Assembly (NCBI GenBank): GCA_022842225.1
Contig: JALHPX010000172.1
Location: forward strand, 1 to 6,812
Origin: a bacterium
Lineage (GTDB): Bacteria > Bdellovibrionota > FAC87 > UBA2466
Reading direction: 5' to 3'
Length of the DNA stretch: 6,812 nt
In this document: positions 6,116-6,812 of the stretch, in pieces
Numbering within the stretch: the stretch's first letter is position 1
How the letters are laid out: the number at the start of each line of letters is the position of its first letter
Notes under the pieces: generated by a model
Told to the model about the DNA's origin: nothing
The model's input: the letters and a program-made list of their open reading frames with translations, nothing else
The model's database searches: none
Position numbers and translations under genes: made by a program

Positions 6116-6812
6116 GGGAAGCACTATCAAAGAGGTTGTCTAACTTAATCTTCGGGGAATTGGCGGCCTTCGGGCAGCTGTCTTTTGCCGCACAAAACTG
6201 ATCACTGTTTACCAAGCCTTCCATTTTCTGCTTTAAGTACGCGGCGATTGCAGTGCCATCATAGGCGTGTTCGAGAACTGCAAGCTTGGTATCCATTGAA
6301 TTAAGATCAATCAGCTTGCTATTAACTTTGTCCAAAACGTCGGAGAGTTTGGCTTCGGCGCCCTGCGCGAGGATCTGAGCTTTGAGACCTTTCAATTCGT
6401 CCTCTACCTTGCCCGGAAGCTGGCTCTTATCCAGGCTGGTCTTCTGAATAGCCTGGGTATAATCATCCATCTGAGCTTTTGCTTGGCGAACTTTCGAATT
6501 CCAAGCAGCAGCCGTTTCGTCTAACTCTGCTTTCTCAGCCACAATCGCGGCCAAACTCGCTTCAGCCTTTTGAAGATCGGCCGATTTCCATCGGTAAAAG
6601 AGGGAGCGGTTGTCTTTTTCCCTCACAATTCTTTGTTGCTCCTGAATTTTCGCTTCGACTTCCCGCATTTTGGCAGACAACGTGCTCAGCCCCTCATTTG
6701 CTGCTTTGTGAGAAGCCAGACTGAGTTGGTAATTCTTCTGAGCTTGGGCAAGTTGGCCATCTAGGCTCGCGGCAAGCGGTGAAGCTAAGGATGCCGAGGG
6801 TTGATCTAACTC
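6063..6812 (-). CDS. Coiled-coil protein, 5' end beyond the right edge, unknown function
   Basis: The frame is open from the window edge for 249 codons and stops at 6063, so the start lies outside. The product is dominated by long amphipathic helices rich in Ala, Gln, Lys and Glu (for example KMREVEAKIQEQQRIVREKD), typical of coiled coils. Towards the C-terminus lies QFCAAKDSCPKA with two cysteines six residues apart. The last ~20 residues (ASHARTGNTGGGAAEDTHR) lie in the overlap with the next frame and look unlike the rest, as if read out of frame. If the frame shifted by +1 around 6070-6140 it would continue into the next coiled-coil region. It is either the upstream member of a two-gene operon or the N-terminal part of one broken gene. 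No enzyme motif is visible. Confidence 0.6.
   Translation of the reverse strand, partial: ELDQPSASLASPLAASLDGQLAQAQKNYQLSLASHKAANEGLSTLSAKMREVEAKIQEQQRIVREKDNRSLFYRWKSADLQKAEASLAAIVAEKAELDETAAAWNSKVRQAKAQMDDYTQAIQKTSLDKSQLPGKVEDELKGLKAQILAQGAEAKLSDVLDKVNSKLIDLNSMDTKLAVLEHAYDGTAIAAYLKQKMEGLVNSDQFCAAKDSCPKAANSPKIKLDNLFDSASHARTGNTGGGAAEDTHR

Overview
This 6.8 kb window looks like chromosomal DNA from a Gram-negative bacterium, most likely a Bdellovibrionota-like (former deltaproteobacterial) lineage. Three things suggest this: a six-domain, proteobacterial-type ribosomal protein S1; the rpsA-sppA gene order; and neighbours that are mostly exported, lipoprotein-like or coiled-coil proteins of unknown function. 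The lineage is inferred from gene content and style, not from a database search.

Left part (1-1024, minus strand): a short operon with a putative zinc metallopeptidase (HELYH motif) followed 41 bp downstream by a lipoprotein-like gene that runs off the left edge. The two start codons are preceded by almost the same non-Shine-Dalgarno sequence. A divergent intergenic region (1025-1189) separates this operon from rpsA and holds a perfect TTGACA box and a small leader hairpin.

Centre (1190-4150, plus strand): the core housekeeping block. rpsA (30S ribosomal protein S1, six S1 domains) ends in a strong Rho-independent terminator. It is followed by sppA, a short single-domain signal peptide peptidase (S49 family) with its Ser/Lys dyad and N-terminal membrane anchor visible and a strong ribosome binding site.

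Right-centre (4151-4990): the most unusual stretch. Directly after the sppA stop there is a ~250 bp element built from two large inverted arms (77-80 nt, with a 35 nt core differing at one base) around a central spacer with CTAGAAA motifs. Next comes a gene for a small secreted two-cysteine protein and its probable terminator. Then, at 4942-4980, there is a second copy of the last 13 codons of sppA, stop included. The two copies differ at six bases, all synonymous. This looks like the scar of a recombination or insertion event at the 3' end of sppA, with the inverted-repeat element and the secreted-protein gene as the intervening segment.

Right part (4991-6812, minus strand): two overlapping reading frames for Gln/Glu/Lys-rich coiled-coil proteins with cysteines. 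The upstream one enters from outside the window. They overlap by about 53 bp in a +1 relationship and the second has no evident ribosome binding site. They may be two coupled genes or one gene split by a frameshift.
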